64,000 bases of DNA from Pseudomonas sp. Leaf58 (GCF_003627215.1 NZ_CP032677.1:4407501-4471500); one strand, 5' to 3'; positions 11,078-27,965 are shown, counted from the first letter of the stretch. Translations and numbers: made by a program. Notes: generated by a model not told the origin, from the sequence alone.

Positions 11078-12274
11078 TTAATCAGCCTGACGACGCAGGA
11101 ATGCCGGGATATCGAGGTAGTCCAGGTCATCCTGAGGGTTCAGTTTAGCGGCTGCAGCAGCACCTGCATGGGCCTGGTTGCGCATTACAGTCGGGCGCTC
11201 CAGGTCACGGTAGTTGACCGCAGGCTGTTCCTGGCGAACCGGCGCAGGGTTAGACGCTTCGTACGCCTGCTGGGCAGTTTGCAGGGTGTTGTCGACCACT
11301 TTCACAGGCTTCTCGATGCGCGCGCCCAGACCAGTGGCAACCACGGTCACGTGCAACTCGTCACGCATATCCGGGTCGATCACGGTGCCGACCTTGACCA
11401 TGGCGTGGTCGGAGGCGAAGGCTTCGATGATGCTACCGACGTCGGAGTACTCACCCAGCGACAGGTCTGGGCCAGCGGTGATGTTCACCAGGATACCGCG
11501 GGCGCCCTGCAGGTTGACGTCTTCCAGCAGCGGGTTGCGGATGGCTGCCTCAGTGGCTTCACGCGCACGGTTCGGGCCGCTGGCGCAGCCAGTACCCATC
11601 ATGGCCATGCCCATCTCGCCCATTACGGTACGCACGTCGGCGAAGTCGACGTTGATCATGCCAGGGCGCTTGATGATATCGGAGATACCGCGCACGGCAC
11701 CGGCCAGTACGTCGTCAGCCTTGGCGAAGGCGGACAGCAGGCTGGCATCCTTGCCCAGGATGGTCAGCAGCTTCTCGTTGGGGATGGTGATCAACGAGTC
11801 GACGCTTTCGGCCAGCATGCGGATGCCTTCATCGGCGATCTGCATGCGCTTGCGGCCTTCGAACGGGAACGGACGCGTCACCACGGCTACGGTGAGAATG
11901 CCCATTTCCTTCGCCACTTCGGCGATGATCGGGGCTGCACCGGTACCGGTACCGCCGCCCATGCCGGTGGTGATGAACACCATGTTGGTGCCCTGCAGCA
12001 CTTCAGCGATGCGCTCACGGTCTTCCAGCGCGGCCTGACGGCCGACTTCCGGATTAGCACCGGCACCCAGGCCCTTGGTCACGCCAGTGCCCAATTGCAG
12101 GATGGTGCGCGCGCCAATGTTCTTCAGCGCCTGGGCATCGGTGTTGGCGCAGATGAACTCCACGCCTTCGATGCTGCTCTTGACCATGTGGTTGACGGCG
12201 TTGCCGCCGCCGCCACCGACGCCGATCACCTTGATGACCGGGCTTTGCGGGACGTTGTCTACGAGCTCGAACAT
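11078..12274 (-). CDS. ftsZ: Cell division tubulin homologue FtsZ
   Basis: 398 aa. GTP-dependent ring-forming protein of the divisome. The tubulin signature G-G-G-T-G-T-G-A-A-P is at residues 106-115, and the conserved C-terminal peptide D-I-P-A-F-L-R-R, which binds FtsA and ZipA, is just before the end. A variable Ala/Pro/Gln-rich linker covers about 320-380. ATG 12274 has an AGGAG-type ribosome site upstream. Gap to ftsA is 55 bp. Confidence 0.99.
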   Translation of the reverse strand: MFELVDNVPQSPVIKVIGVGGGGGNAVNHMVKSSIEGVEFICANTDAQALKNIGARTILQLGTGVTKGLGAGANPEVGRQAALEDRERIAEVLQGTNMVFITTGMGGGTGTGAAPIIAEVAKEMGILTVAVVTRPFPFEGRKRMQIADEGIRMLAESVDSLITIPNEKLLTILGKDASLLSAFAKADDVLAGAVRGISDIIKRPGMINVDFADVRTVMGEMGMAMMGTGCASGPNRAREATEAAIRNPLLEDVNLQGARGILVNITAGPDLSLGEYSDVGSIIEAFASDHAMVKVGTVIDPDMRDELHVTVVATGLGARIEKPVKVVDNTLQTAQQAYEASNPAPVRQEQPAVNYRDLERPTVMRNQAHAGAAAAAKLNPQDDLDYLDIPAFLRRQAD

Positions 12275-12329
12275 TTTCCCTCTCCTTACAGTTCTCTAGT
12301 TGTTGCGCCTACCACTACTGCTTTGAAAC

Positions 12330-13592
12330 TTAGAAGTTGCCCTGGACCCACCGCTTGAAGCGCTCAAGCACTGGGGCCTTCGGTTCATCGCCATAGCTGT
12401 TGCTGCTGCTGTTGCTATTACCGGTCAGGACCATGTCCTCGGACTGCTTTTGCAGGCCGTAGGTGAGCAAGCCCACGCCGGTGGAATAGATCGGGTTGCG
12501 AACCACGTCGCTCAGCCCCCGAACGCTATGCGGCACGCCCAGGCGTACCGGCATGTGGAAAATTTCTTCGGCCAGTTCCACGGCGCCTTCCATCTTGGCG
12601 GTACCGCCGGTGAGGACGATGCCGGCCGGCACCAGGTCTTCGTAGCCGCTGCGACGCAGCTCGGCCTGGATCAGCGTGAAGAGCTCGTCATAACGCGGCT
12701 CCACCACCTCGGCCAGGGCCTGGCGCGACAGCTCGCGCGGTGGGCGGTCACCCACGCTCGGCACCTTGATGGTTTCGCCAGCGCCAGCCAGTTTGGCCAG
12801 GGCGCAGGCGTAGCGAATTTTGATTTCTTCGGCGTACTGGGTGGGGGTACGCAGGGCCATGGCGATGTCGTTGGTCACCTGGTCGCCGGCAATCGGGATC
12901 ACCGCGGTGTGACGGATCGCGCCCTCGGTGAAGATGGCGATGTCGGTGGTGCCGCCACCGATGTCCACCAGGCACACGCCCAGCTCTTTTTCGTCGTCGG
13001 TCAGCACCGAGTAGGCCGAGGCCAACTGCTCGAGGATGATGTCGTCGATTTCCAGGCCGCAGCGGCGCACGCACTTCTCGATGTTCTGCGCCGCGTTGAC
13101 CGCGCAAGTAACCACGTGGACCTTGGCTTCCAGACGCACGCCCGACATGCCCAGCGGTTCGCGTACGCCTTCCTGGTTGTCGATCACGTAGTCCTGCGGC
13201 AGGGTGTGCAGCACGCGCTGGTCGGCCGGGATTGCCACGGCCTGGGCAGCGTCCAGCACCCGCTCCAGGTCGGCCAGGCTGACCTCGCGGTCGCGGATGG
13301 CGACGATACCGTGGGAGTTCAGGCTGCGGATGTGGTTACCTGCCACGCCGACGAACGCCGAGTGGATACGGCAGCCGGCCATCAGCTGCGCTTCTTCCAC
13401 AGCGCGCTGGATCGACTGCACGGTGGACTCGATGTTCACCACCACGCCTTTTTTCAGGCCGCGGGACGGATGGGTACCGATCCCGACGATTTCCAGGGTG
13501 CCGTCCTCGCCCACTTCGCCAACCAGCGCCACCACCTTGGAGGTGCCGATGTCCAGCCCGACGATCATTTTGCCGCTATGCGCGTTTGCCAT
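12330..13592 (-). CDS. ftsA: Cell division actin homologue FtsA
   Basis: 420 aa. Actin-fold ATPase that tethers FtsZ to the membrane. The phosphate loops G-L-D-I-G-T-S-K-V near the N terminus and D-I-G-G-G-T-T-D-I-A near 210 are present, and the C-terminal amphipathic helix (E-R-F-K-R-W-V-Q) acts as membrane anchor. I chose ATG 13592 (M-A-N-A-H-S-G), because the longer frame extends through the ftsQ stop. Only 14 bp separate it from ftsQ. Confidence 0.98.
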   Translation of the reverse strand: MANAHSGKMIVGLDIGTSKVVALVGEVGEDGTLEIVGIGTHPSRGLKKGVVVNIESTVQSIQRAVEEAQLMAGCRIHSAFVGVAGNHIRSLNSHGIVAIRDREVSLADLERVLDAAQAVAIPADQRVLHTLPQDYVIDNQEGVREPLGMSGVRLEAKVHVVTCAVNAAQNIEKCVRRCGLEIDDIILEQLASAYSVLTDDEKELGVCLVDIGGGTTDIAIFTEGAIRHTAVIPIAGDQVTNDIAMALRTPTQYAEEIKIRYACALAKLAGAGETIKVPSVGDRPPRELSRQALAEVVEPRYDELFTLIQAELRRSGYEDLVPAGIVLTGGTAKMEGAVELAEEIFHMPVRLGVPHSVRGLSDVVRNPIYSTGVGLLTYGLQKQSEDMVLTGNSNSSSNSYGDEPKAPVLERFKRWVQGNF

Positions 13593-13606
13593 GGTCCTGC
13601 CTCTCT

Positions 13607-14476
13607 CTAATTCTTCGCAACGGCGGGTTGGGCCGTCGTCGGTGCAATCGGTTCCCGCCAACCAACGGCAAGTCCGTTGGAGTAACGCAGATCAATGCGG
13701 GCGATAGTGGTGATCTGGTCTTTGAGTGTCTTGTCGTAAATGGCAATGAAACGGCGCATCTTCTCCACCAGATGGTCGCGCCCCAGCAGCAGCTCGATGC
13801 CCGGCCCGGCGCTGCTTGCGCCCGTGGTCAGGAACCAGCTGCCTCGCTCGCGCAACTCCAGGCGAGCGATGGAAAAGCCCAAGGGGCGCAGCATTTGGCT
13901 CAATACCTGATACTGCTGCATGACTTGTTGCTGAGCACGCTGCGGCCCGGCCAGCTGCGGCAGGTGCTCGTAGTTGGCCAGTTCGCGCGGGGTGAAGGCC
14001 TGGCCCTGGTTGTTGAGCAAGGCCTCGTCGCCCCAGCGTGCTACCGGCAGTTGTTCTTCCAGGCGGATCACCACCTCGTCGGGCCACACCCGGCGCACTT
14101 CGGCATGGGCGATCCACGGCATCTGCTCGAGCTCCGCGCGCATCGCCGGCAGGTCGACGCTGAAGAAGCTCGCCGCCACATAGGGCGCAATGCGCTGCTG
14201 CACCGATTGCTGGCTGATGTAGCTGAGGTCGCCCTGCACGTCGATCTTGGTGATCGGCCGGTCAGCGTAAGGCATCAGCCGAATGGCACCCTCGTACGCA
14301 GCAAAGCCGGCCGCCACCAGCAGCACCGGCCACAGCAGGCGCTTGAGGCCACCCAGGCTGGGCCGCGGCAGGCGCGCCGATACGGGCTCGTCGGCCACCA
14401 GCCGGCTGGCACCACGCGGCACCGGCTTGCTACGGCCGGTAACGGGTTGCTGCTGACGTATCATCGCGCCTTGCAT
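13607..14476 (-). CDS. ftsQ: Cell division protein FtsQ
   Basis: 289 aa bitopic membrane protein of the FtsQLB complex. A basic cytoplasmic N terminus is followed by one membrane segment about 47-66, then the POTRA domain starting at I-T-K-I-D-V-Q-G and the beta domain. ATG 14476 is used; an in-frame ATG four codons later (M-I-R-Q-Q-Q) is a possible alternative. It follows ddlB by only a few bases. Confidence 0.96.
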   Translation of the reverse strand: MQGAMIRQQQPVTGRSKPVPRGASRLVADEPVSARLPRPSLGGLKRLLWPVLLVAAGFAAYEGAIRLMPYADRPITKIDVQGDLSYISQQSVQQRIAPYVAASFFSVDLPAMRAELEQMPWIAHAEVRRVWPDEVVIRLEEQLPVARWGDEALLNNQGQAFTPRELANYEHLPQLAGPQRAQQQVMQQYQVLSQMLRPLGFSIARLELRERGSWFLTTGASSAGPGIELLLGRDHLVEKMRRFIAIYDKTLKDQITTIARIDLRYSNGLAVGWREPIAPTTAQPAVAKN

Positions 14477-14481
14477 GGTTG

Positions 14482-16875
<2,394 letters not shown>

Positions 16876-16883
<8 letters not shown>

Positions 16884-17955
16884 GGGCCACCTCCAGGCAG
16901 ATATCGACCACGGTGCTGGTTGCGGCAGGTTTGGCCAGGCGCCGTGCGGTGCCTGCCATGACGTTGAGTTTCTCGGGTTGCATCAGCACCTCGTTCAGGC
17001 GTTCAGCGAGCTGCGCTGCGCCAGTTGTCGCTTGCGGCATCAGGAAGGCAGCGCCTTCGCGGGCCAGATATTGGGCGTTGTGGGTCTGGTGGTCGTCGAT
17101 CGCGTGGGGCAACGGCACCAACATTGAAGGCAGGCCTGCTGCCGCCAGCTCGCTGACGGTCAGGGCACCGGCCCGGCACACCACGATGTCGGCCCAGCCA
17201 TAGGCTTGGGCCATGTCCTTGATGAAGGGCTCTACCTGAGCCTCGATGCCCGCCTCGTGATAACGCTCGGCGGTAATCGGCGCGTGTTGCTTGCCGGCCT
17301 GGTGGAACACCTCTGGCCGCAGTGCTGCGGGCACTTCGGACAGGGCCTTAGGCAACAATTTATTCAATGGTTCCGCACCCAGGCTGCCACCGAGCACCAA
17401 CAGGCGCGCGCGGCGCTCGACCAAGGGCGCGCGTTGTGCGTCCATGAACAGCTCCGGGCGCACCGGGTTGCCGGTGGTGCGGCGCTTGTCGCTGGCCTCG
17501 AAGGTGTTCGGGAACGCTTCACAGACCCGCGCCGAGAGCGGCACCAGCAACCGGTTGGCGGTACCGGCACGAGCGTTCTGCTCGTGGATCACCAGCGGCA
17601 CGCCGCACAGCCGCGCGGCCACGCCGCCAGGGCCGGTCACGTAGCCACCAAAGCCCAGTACACACACCGGCTTGAGCTGGCGAATGATGCGGCGCGCCTG
17701 CAGCACGGCCTTGACCAGGGTGAACGGCGCCTTGAGCAACGACAGTTTGCCCTTGCCCCGCAGGCCGCTGACCTGAATCAGGTGCAATGGCAGGCCAGCC
17801 TGGGGCACCAGCTCGTTCTCGATACCGCGCGGGGTGCCCAGCCAGTGCACGCTGTAACCGCGTGCCTGGAACTCACGGGCGCAGGCCAGGGCCGGGAACA
17901 CGTGGCCCCCAGTGCCGCCCGCCATGATCAGTACGTTCTTGCCGTCAGCGGCCAT
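16876..17955 (-). CDS. murG: UDP-GlcNAc:lipid I N-acetylglucosamine transferase
   Basis: 359 aa peripheral membrane GT-B glycosyltransferase that converts lipid I to lipid II. The glycine-rich N-terminal loop [10 protein letters not shown] and the donor-binding [11 protein letters not shown] motif are present. I chose ATG 17955 ([10 protein letters not shown]), since the longer frame runs back through ftsW. It overlaps ftsW by 11 bp and murC by 8 bp. Confidence 0.97.
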
Positions 17956-19159
17956 GACTGGTCTCCTCGGCAAAATCGCTTTCGCTGAATTCGTGTTCCT
18001 CACTGCCCAGGTGCGTGCGGCTTTCCCATTCGATGCGCAATAACAAGCCCACGCAGGCACAGCAAATCACCAGCGAGCTGCCCCCGTAGCTGAGGAACGG
18101 CAGGGTCAGGCCTTTGGTCGGCAGCAGGCCGACGTTCACGCCGATGTTGATCAGGAACTGGCCGATCCACAGGAACGCCAGCCCGAAGGCGACATAAGCG
18201 GCAAAGAACTGCTTGGCTTTTTCGGCCCACAGGCCGATATACAGGGCACGCACGGTCACGAACACGAACAGCGCGATGGTCAGCAGCGAACCGACCACAC
18301 CGAGCTCTTCGGCCAGTACCGAGAACACGAAGTCGGTGTGCGCTTCAGGCAGGTAGAACTGTTTCTGCACACTGTTGCCCAGGCCCACGCCCAGCCACTC
18401 GCCACGGCCGAAGGCGATCAGCGCCTGGGTCAACTGGTAGCCCGAGCCGAACTGATCAGACCACGGATCGGTAAAGGTAATCAGGCGCGCCATCCGGTAT
18501 GGCTGCGCCTGTACCAGGACGAACACCGCCACCACCGCCAACACCACCATCAGGCTGAAGCGGAACAGCCCCACACCACCGAGGAACAACATGGCCGCAG
18601 CCGCGCCCATCATCACCACGGTGGCACCAAAGTCCGGTTCCATCAGCAGCAGGGCAGCCATGGGCAGCAGCACGATGAACGGTTTGAAGAAGCCCATCCA
18701 CGTTTCGCGTACCTCGGTCTGCCGGCGGACCAGATAGCCGGCCAGGTAGACGACCACGAACACCTTGGCGATTTCCGAAGGCTGCACGTTGAAGAAGCTG
18801 AAACCGATCCAGCGCATCGAGCCGTTCACTTCGCGGCCGATACCCGGCACCAGCACCAGCACCAGCAGGCCGAACGCGCCCAGCAGCATCGTGAAGCCCA
18901 TGCGCTGCCAAGTAGCGATAGGCACCAACATGGTGGCGCCGCAGGCAACCAGGCCGATGGCCACGTACACCAGGTGGCGGAACATGTGGTAAAGCGGGTT
19001 GCCCGACTGCACCGCAGCCACTTCCGAGGACGCCGAGGTAATCATCACCAGGCCCAGGCCGAGCAGGGCCAGGCAGCCGGCGAGCATGGCGAAGTCCAGG
19101 TCGATGCCACGGCCGCTGATCAGCGGCGACGGGTAGGGCTTGAGGATGCCAAAGATCAT
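17945..19159 (-). CDS. ftsW: Divisome SEDS glycosyltransferase FtsW
   Basis: 404 aa polytopic SEDS protein, the septal peptidoglycan polymerase partner of FtsI. About ten hydrophobic segments; the SEDS loop with Y-Q-L-T-Q-A-L-I-A-F-G-R-G-E-W and the C-terminal L-P-F-L-S-Y-G-G-S-S are clear. I chose ATG 19159 (M-I-F-G-I-L-K-P-Y-P), since the longer frame invades murD. ATGA overlap with murD. Confidence 0.97.
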   Translation of the reverse strand: MIFGILKPYPSPLISGRGIDLDFAMLAGCLALLGLGLVMITSASSEVAAVQSGNPLYHMFRHLVYVAIGLVACGATMLVPIATWQRMGFTMLLGAFGLLVLVLVPGIGREVNGSMRWIGFSFFNVQPSEIAKVFVVVYLAGYLVRRQTEVRETWMGFFKPFIVLLPMAALLLMEPDFGATVVMMGAAAAMLFLGGVGLFRFSLMVVLAVVAVFVLVQAQPYRMARLITFTDPWSDQFGSGYQLTQALIAFGRGEWLGVGLGNSVQKQFYLPEAHTDFVFSVLAEELGVVGSLLTIALFVFVTVRALYIGLWAEKAKQFFAAYVAFGLAFLWIGQFLINIGVNVGLLPTKGLTLPFLSYGGSSLVICCACVGLLLRIEWESRTHLGSEEHEFSESDFAEETSHGR

Positions 19160-20502
19160 GCAAGGCCTCCCGCCGCCTGGGCAAACAGGCGCCCGCGTTC
19201 TTCGAAGTTCTTGAACATGTCGAGGCTGGCGCACGCTGGCGACAACAGCACGGCATCGCCCGCCTGGGCCAACGCGGCGCATTGCTGCACGGCATCGTCG
19301 AGGGTTTTCACCCGCACCAGTTGCACGCCCTCGCCCAAGGCTTCGGCCAGGCGCTCGGCATCACGGCCGAGCAATACCACGGCACGGCAGAAGCGTTGCA
19401 CCGGCTCGCGCAGCGCAGCGAAGTCAGCCCCCTTGCCATCGCCACCGGCGATCAGCACCAGCTTGCCTTCAATGTCAGCGCCCAGCCCTTCGATGGCGGC
19501 CAGGGCGGCACCGACGTTGGTGGCCTTGGAATCGTCGTACCAGCTCACGTCGTTGCGTTCGCGTACCCACTGGCAACGGTGGGCCAGGCCGGCGAACTCG
19601 CGCAGCGCCTCGAGCATCGGCTCGAACGGCAGGCCCGCGGCATGGCCCAGGGCCAGCGCCGCCAGGGCGTTGCTCTGGTTGTGGGCGCCACGAATCTTCA
19701 GCTCCCGCACCGGCATCAGTGCCTGGAACTCGAATGCCAGGTATTTCTCGCCATCCACTTCGCGCAGGCCGAAGGCTTTGAAGTCCGGCTGGTTGAGGCC
19801 GAAGGTCCAGCAGGGGCGGCCTTCTACCGGCAGCGGGCGGCTCAGGGCATCCTGGCGGTTGACCACAACCTGGCGGGCACCGCGGAAGATCCGGTGCTTG
19901 GCCAGGTGGTAGGCCGGCAGGCCGCTGTAACGGTCCATGTGGTCTTCGCTGATGTTCAGCACAGTGGCCACTTCGGCATTGAGCTGGTCGGTGGTTTCCA
20001 GCTGGAAGCTGGACAGTTCCAGCACGTACAGCTCGACGTCATCGGCCAGCAGGTCCAGCGCCGGAGTACCGAGGTTGCCGCCCACCGCTACGCGCTTACC
20101 GGCCTTGGCGGCCATTTCGCCCACCAGGGTGGTGACGGTGCTTTTGGCATTGGAGCCGCTGATGGCGATGATCGGTGCCTTGGCGTGGCGGGCGAACAGT
20201 TCGATGTCACCAGACAGCTTCACGCCCTGCGCGGCTGCCTGCTGCAAGGCCGGGGTGGCCAGGGCCAAGCCGGGGCTCACGTACAGCTCGTTGGCGCGGC
20301 ACAGGAAGTCCACGTCCAGTTCACCACAGCGCACTTCCACCTGCGGATAATCACGGCGCAGGGTGTCCAGTTCCGGCGGTTGCTCGCGGGTGTCGGCGAC
20401 CGCAAAGGCTATGCCCCGGCTCGCCAGGAAGCGAACCAGGGACATGCCGCTCTTGCCGAGGCCGACAACGATGCGGAATTGGTCAGAAGCGATCAGTGAC
20501 AC
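19156..20502 (-). CDS. murD: UDP-N-acetylmuramoyl-L-alanine--D-glutamate ligase
   Basis: 448 aa. Adds D-Glu to the stem peptide. The ATP loop reads I-S-G-S-N-A-K-S-T, the pseudomonad variant of the usual GTNGKST. The Mur central and C-terminal domains follow. The start is GTG 20502, 6 bp after the mraY stop. It overlaps ftsW by four bases. Confidence 0.97.
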   Translation of the reverse strand: MSLIASDQFRIVVGLGKSGMSLVRFLASRGIAFAVADTREQPPELDTLRRDYPQVEVRCGELDVDFLCRANELYVSPGLALATPALQQAAAQGVKLSGDIELFARHAKAPIIAISGSNAKSTVTTLVGEMAAKAGKRVAVGGNLGTPALDLLADDVELYVLELSSFQLETTDQLNAEVATVLNISEDHMDRYSGLPAYHLAKHRIFRGARQVVVNRQDALSRPLPVEGRPCWTFGLNQPDFKAFGLREVDGEKYLAFEFQALMPVRELKIRGAHNQSNALAALALGHAAGLPFEPMLEALREFAGLAHRCQWVRERNDVSWYDDSKATNVGAALAAIEGLGADIEGKLVLIAGGDGKGADFAALREPVQRFCRAVVLLGRDAERLAEALGEGVQLVRVKTLDDAVQQCAALAQAGDAVLLSPACASLDMFKNFEERGRLFAQAAGGLA

Positions 20503-20508
20503 GCTCGT

Positions 20509-21591
20509 CTACCTCAGTTTCAGGGAAGCAAGGCCAATCAGCACCAGAATCACAGTGATGATCCAGAAACGGACGATCACGCGTGGTTCAGGCCAGCCCT
20601 TGAGTTCAAAGTGGTGATGGATCGGCGCCATGCGGAATACACGCTTGCCGGTCAACTTGAAGGAAGCAACCTGGATGACCACCGACAGGGTTTCCACCAC
20701 GAAGATGCCGCCCATGATGAACAGGACGATTTCCTGGCGAACGATCACGGCGATAGTGCCCAACGCAGCGCCCAGCGCCAGCGCGCCGACGTCACCCATG
20801 AACACTTGCGCGGGATAGGTGTTGAACCACAGGAAGCCCAGGCCGGCGCCGATCAGCGCGCCGCAGAACACGATCAGCTCGCCCGAGCCCGGCACGTAAG
20901 GGATCAGCAGGTATTCAGCGAACTTCACGTTGCCCGACAGGTAGCAGAAAATGCCCAGGGCGCCGCCGACCATCACCGTCGGCATGATCGCCAGGCCGTC
21001 GAGGCCGTCGGTGAGGTTGACCGCGTTGCTCGAACCGACGATGACGAAGTACGTCAGCACGACGAAGCCGATGCCCAGTGGAATGGTGACATCTTTGATG
21101 AACGGCAGGATCAGCGTGGTTTCGACGCTGGTCGGCGCGGTCTTGTACAGGAAGATGGCTGCGGCCAGGCCAAACACCGATTGCCAGAAATACTTCCAGC
21201 GGCTAGGCAAGCCCCGCGAGTTCTTTTCGATCACCTTGCGGTAGTCGTCGACCCAGCCGATGGCACCGAACGCCAGGGTGACGATCAGCACCACCCACAC
21301 GTAGCGATTGGTCAGGTCGGCCCACAGCAAAGTGCTGACGGCGATGGCAGACAGGATCAGCGCACCACCCATGGTCGGGGTGCCGGACTTGGACAAGTGC
21401 GACTGCGGGCCGTCGTTACGCACGGCCTGGCCGATCTGACGAATTTGCAGGGTACGAATCATCCACGGCCCCAGCCACAGTGCCAGGGACAACGCGGTCA
21501 GCACACCCAGGATCCCGCGCAGGGACAGGTACTGAAAGACCGCGAAGCCTTTGTGGAACTGTTGCAGATACTCGGCCAACAGCAGCAGCAT
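20509..21591 (-). CDS. mraY: Phospho-MurNAc-pentapeptide transferase MraY
   Basis: 360 aa polytopic enzyme that loads the sugar-pentapeptide onto undecaprenyl phosphate to form lipid I. Catalytic motifs [21 protein letters not shown] and the loop H-H-H-F-E-L-K-G-W are present, with about ten membrane segments. I chose ATG 21591, whose A is the last base of the murF TAA (TAATG). Confidence 0.98.
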   Translation of the reverse strand: MLLLLAEYLQQFHKGFAVFQYLSLRGILGVLTALSLALWLGPWMIRTLQIRQIGQAVRNDGPQSHLSKSGTPTMGGALILSAIAVSTLLWADLTNRYVWVVLIVTLAFGAIGWVDDYRKVIEKNSRGLPSRWKYFWQSVFGLAAAIFLYKTAPTSVETTLILPFIKDVTIPLGIGFVVLTYFVIVGSSNAVNLTDGLDGLAIMPTVMVGGALGIFCYLSGNVKFAEYLLIPYVPGSGELIVFCGALIGAGLGFLWFNTYPAQVFMGDVGALALGAALGTIAVIVRQEIVLFIMGGIFVVETLSVVIQVASFKLTGKRVFRMAPIHHHFELKGWPEPRVIVRFWIITVILVLIGLASLKLR

Positions 21592-22950
21592 TAATGTTTC
21601 TCCCCGCTGGCACCGCACAATGCCGCCACGACGTTTTCCATCGCAGCGCTGCGCGAGCCCTTGATCAAGATAGTGGTGTCGCTGGCATTCTCGGCGCTAA
21701 CCGCGTCGATCAACTCAGCTTGAGTAGCGAAATGGCGGCCATTGGCGCCGAACGCCTTGACCGCATGTGTCATGTTGGAACCCACTGCGTACAGGGCGTC
21801 GACCTTGCCACGCGCGTAGTCACCCACCTGACGGTGGCCTTCTTCCGCCCATTGCCCCAGTTCGCCGATATCCCCAAGCACCAAGACGGTGCGCCCGGAA
21901 AAGCCGGCGAGTATATCAATGGCCGCGCACATGGAGGTGGGATTTGCGTTGTAACTATCGTCAATTACCCGCACGCCGTTCGCTGCGATCTGCGCCACGG
22001 TACGGCCCTTGACCGGTTGCACGGCAGCCAGGCCGGCGGCGCTGCCGTTCAGGCTCAGACCAACGGCATAGGCGGCGGCGGCGGCGGCCACGGCGTTGCT
22101 AACATTGTGGGTACCCAGCAGGTTCAACTGCACCGGCACTTTGCCGTCAGGCCCATGCAGGCTGAACGATGGGCAGCCACGGGCATCCCGGCCAATGTCA
22201 CTGGCGTAGAAATCGGCCTGCGGGTTGTCCAGGGCAAAGCTGAACACGCGGTGATTGCCGGCACGCTTGCGCCAGATGTCGAAGGCCTTGTCGGCCAGGT
22301 TGAGAATGGCGGTGCCGCCCTCGCCCAGGCCTTCGAGGATTTCGCCCTTGGCTTCGACGATCTTTTCCGGGCCGCCGAACTCGCCGACGTGGGCAGTACC
22401 GGCGTTGTTGATAATGACGACCTGAGGCTGGGCCAGGCCGACGGTGTAACGAATCTCGCCAATGCGTGAGGCGCCTAACTCGATCACCGCCGCGCTATGC
22501 TCCGGAGCAATCTCCAGCAGGGTCAGCGGCGCGCCAAGGTCGTTATTGAGGTTGCCGCGGGTTGCGTGCACCAGGCCGCGGGTACGCAGGATGCTGGCGA
22601 GCATCTCCTTGACCGTGGTCTTGCCGCTGGAACCGGTAATGGCCACCACCGGCTTGTCGAACGCGGCGCGGTTCAGCGCGCCCAGCTGGCCAAGGGCCAG
22701 GCGGCAATCGGCGACCAGCAACTGCGGCAAGTCGACACCGGCCACTTCACGCTCGACCAGGGCCGCGACAGCGCCCTTGGCCTTTACATCGGCCAGGTAG
22801 TCATGGCCATCGAAACGCGGGCCAGCCAGGGCGACGAATAGTTGCCCGGCGGTAACGCTGCGGCTGTCGATGCTGACACCGGTGAACGTGGCGTCGGCAC
22901 CGACCTGCTGAGCACTCAGTGCTGTAGTCAGCTGGCTGAGTGTCATCGGC

Positions 22951-22958
<8 letters not shown>
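21591..22958 (-). CDS. murF: UDP-MurNAc-tripeptide--D-Ala-D-Ala ligase
   Basis: 455 aa from ATG 22958 ([10 protein letters not shown]). This start has GGGAGG at good spacing and overlaps the murE end by 8 bp; a longer frame start at 22979 has no comparable site. P-loop [10 protein letters not shown] and the conserved N-N-A-G-T-A-H segment identify the Mur ligase. It adds D-Ala-D-Ala made by DdlB. Confidence 0.97.
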
Positions 22959-26460
<3,502 letters not shown>

Positions 26461-26464
<4 letters not shown>

Positions 26465-27408
26465 CGCAGTTTCTCCGCCACACGCATCACAGCGCTACGC
26501 GACCGTGGGTTGGCCTTGAGCTCGGCCTCGGAGGCGAACTGGGCCTTGCCGATAAGCTTGATTTTCGGCTCGAAGACCTTGTGCTGCACCGGCAGGTTGC
26601 GCGGCAGGTTGTCGGCCTCACCCTTTACCAACTTGCGCATGAACAGTTTGACGATGCGGTCTTCCAGAGAATGGAAACTGATGACCGCCAGGCGCCCACC
26701 CACTTCAAGCGCATCGAGTGCTGCCTCAAGGCCGGCCTCAAGGTCGCCCAGCTCGTTGTTGACGTGAATGCGCAGGCCCTGGAAGGCACGGGTAGCCGGG
26801 TTCTTACCCTTTTCCCAGGCCGGGTTGGCCACCTTGAGCACTTCCGCCAAATCGGCGGTACGGGTGAACGGCTGCTTTTCGCGGCGTTCGACCACGGCAC
26901 GCGCCATGCGCCCGGCGAAACGCTCCTCGCCGTACTCCTTGAACACGCGGGCAATTTCTTCAACCGGCGCAGTGGCAATGAACTCCGCAGCACTGATGCC
27001 CTGCCCCGGGTTCATGCGCATGTCCAGCGGGCCGTCATTGAGGAAGCTGAAGCCCCGCTCAGGGTCATCCAGTTGCGGCGACGACACGCCCAGGTCCAGC
27101 AATACGCCGCTGACCTTGCCATGCAGGCCGCGCTCAGCCACTTCCGCGCCCAGCTCGGCAAAGCTACGCTGCACAATGACAAAGCGGCCGTCTTCGGCCG
27201 CCAGCGCTTGCCCCGTGGCAATCGCCTGTGGATCTTTGTCGAAGCCCAGCAGCCGCCCTTGCGGCCCGAGCTTGCTGAGAATCAGCCGACTGTGCCCGCC
27301 ACGGCCAAAGGTGCCGTCCAGATAGCAACCGTCGGCGCGCAGAGCCAATGCCTCGACAGCTTCATCGAGCAGGACGGTAATGTGGTTGAAGCCGCTATCT
27401 ATGGTCAC
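26461..27408 (-). CDS. rsmH: 16S rRNA (cytosine1402-N4)-methyltransferase
   Basis: 315 aa, formerly MraW. SAM-binding segment [12 protein letters not shown] and the later conserved N-x-E-L (H-V-N-N-E-L) and S-F-H-S-L-E-D-R motifs are present. GTG 27408 overlaps the mraZ TGA as GTGA. RsmI, which methylates the 2'-O of the same nucleotide C1402, is encoded 1.2 kb upstream at 28611, a usual neighbourhood. Confidence 0.97.
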
Positions 27409-27860
27409 AGGATCAGGTCACGCAATTCGTCGGGCATGGCGCCCGGTTGTTGAATAGCTGCAAGATCGGCTGCCGAAACCGCGTTCCAGGCATCTTCATC
27501 CCACAGCTGGAATTTGTTCAGTTGCCCCACCAGCATCGCCTTCTTGTCGAGCTTGGCGTACTCACGCAGACGGGGCGGTACCAGGAAACGCCCACTGCCA
27601 TCGAGCTCCAGGTCAACCGCATTACCGATCAGCAAACGCTGCAGACGGCGGTTTTCCTCACGCAACGATGGCAAGGCACGCAACTTGGCTTCTATCTGTT
27701 CCCACTCATCGAGGGGGTAAACACACAAGCAGGTATCAACGGCGTCGATGGTCACGATCAGTTGGCCATTGCAACGCGAATCGAGCTCGTCACGGTACCG
27801 GCTCGGCATGGCGAGACGGCCCTTGGCATCGAGGCTGACGGCGTTGGCTCCGCGGAACAC
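27405..27860 (-). CDS. mraZ: Transcriptional regulator MraZ
   Basis: 151 aa with two AbrB-like repeats: [13 protein letters not shown] and [15 protein letters not shown]. In E. coli MraZ represses the dcw operon by binding repeated TGGG boxes just after the promoter; matching boxes lie upstream here. I chose GTG 27860 (M-F-R-G-A-N-A-V) because it has GGGGA upstream and the family length of about 152; ATG 27878 has no ribosome site. Confidence 0.95.
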   Translation of the reverse strand: MFRGANAVSLDAKGRLAMPSRYRDELDSRCNGQLIVTIDAVDTCLCVYPLDEWEQIEAKLRALPSLREENRRLQRLLIGNAVDLELDGSGRFLVPPRLREYAKLDKKAMLVGQLNKFQLWDEDAWNAVSAADLAAIQQPGAMPDELRDLIL

Positions 27861-27902
27861 GGCTGCGATTCCCCACAATGGTAGCTTTTTTGTGTCAGAA
27901 AA

Positions 27903-27929
27903 CCCACTTCATCCCACTTTCTGCCACTT
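27903..27929 (-). promoter_or_regulatory. MraZ operator: three direct repeats at 10-bp spacing
   Basis: On the minus strand AAGTGGC, AAGTGGG and AAGTGGG start exactly 10 bp apart (CCCACTT at 27903 and 27913, GCCACTT at 27923 on the plus strand). They fall at and just after the expected start of the mra promoter, so bound MraZ would block initiation. Confidence 0.85.
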
Positions 27930-27935
27930 GCGCAC

Positions 27936-27965
27936 ACTATAGGAATCCGCCCGCTGCACCGTCAA
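27936..27965 (-). promoter_or_regulatory. Sigma70 promoter of the dcw cluster (Pmra)
   Basis: On the minus strand TTGACG (27965-27960), an 18-bp spacer and TATAGT (27941-27936). The start would fall near 27929, about 70 bases before the mraZ GTG and immediately before the MraZ boxes. Confidence 0.8.
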
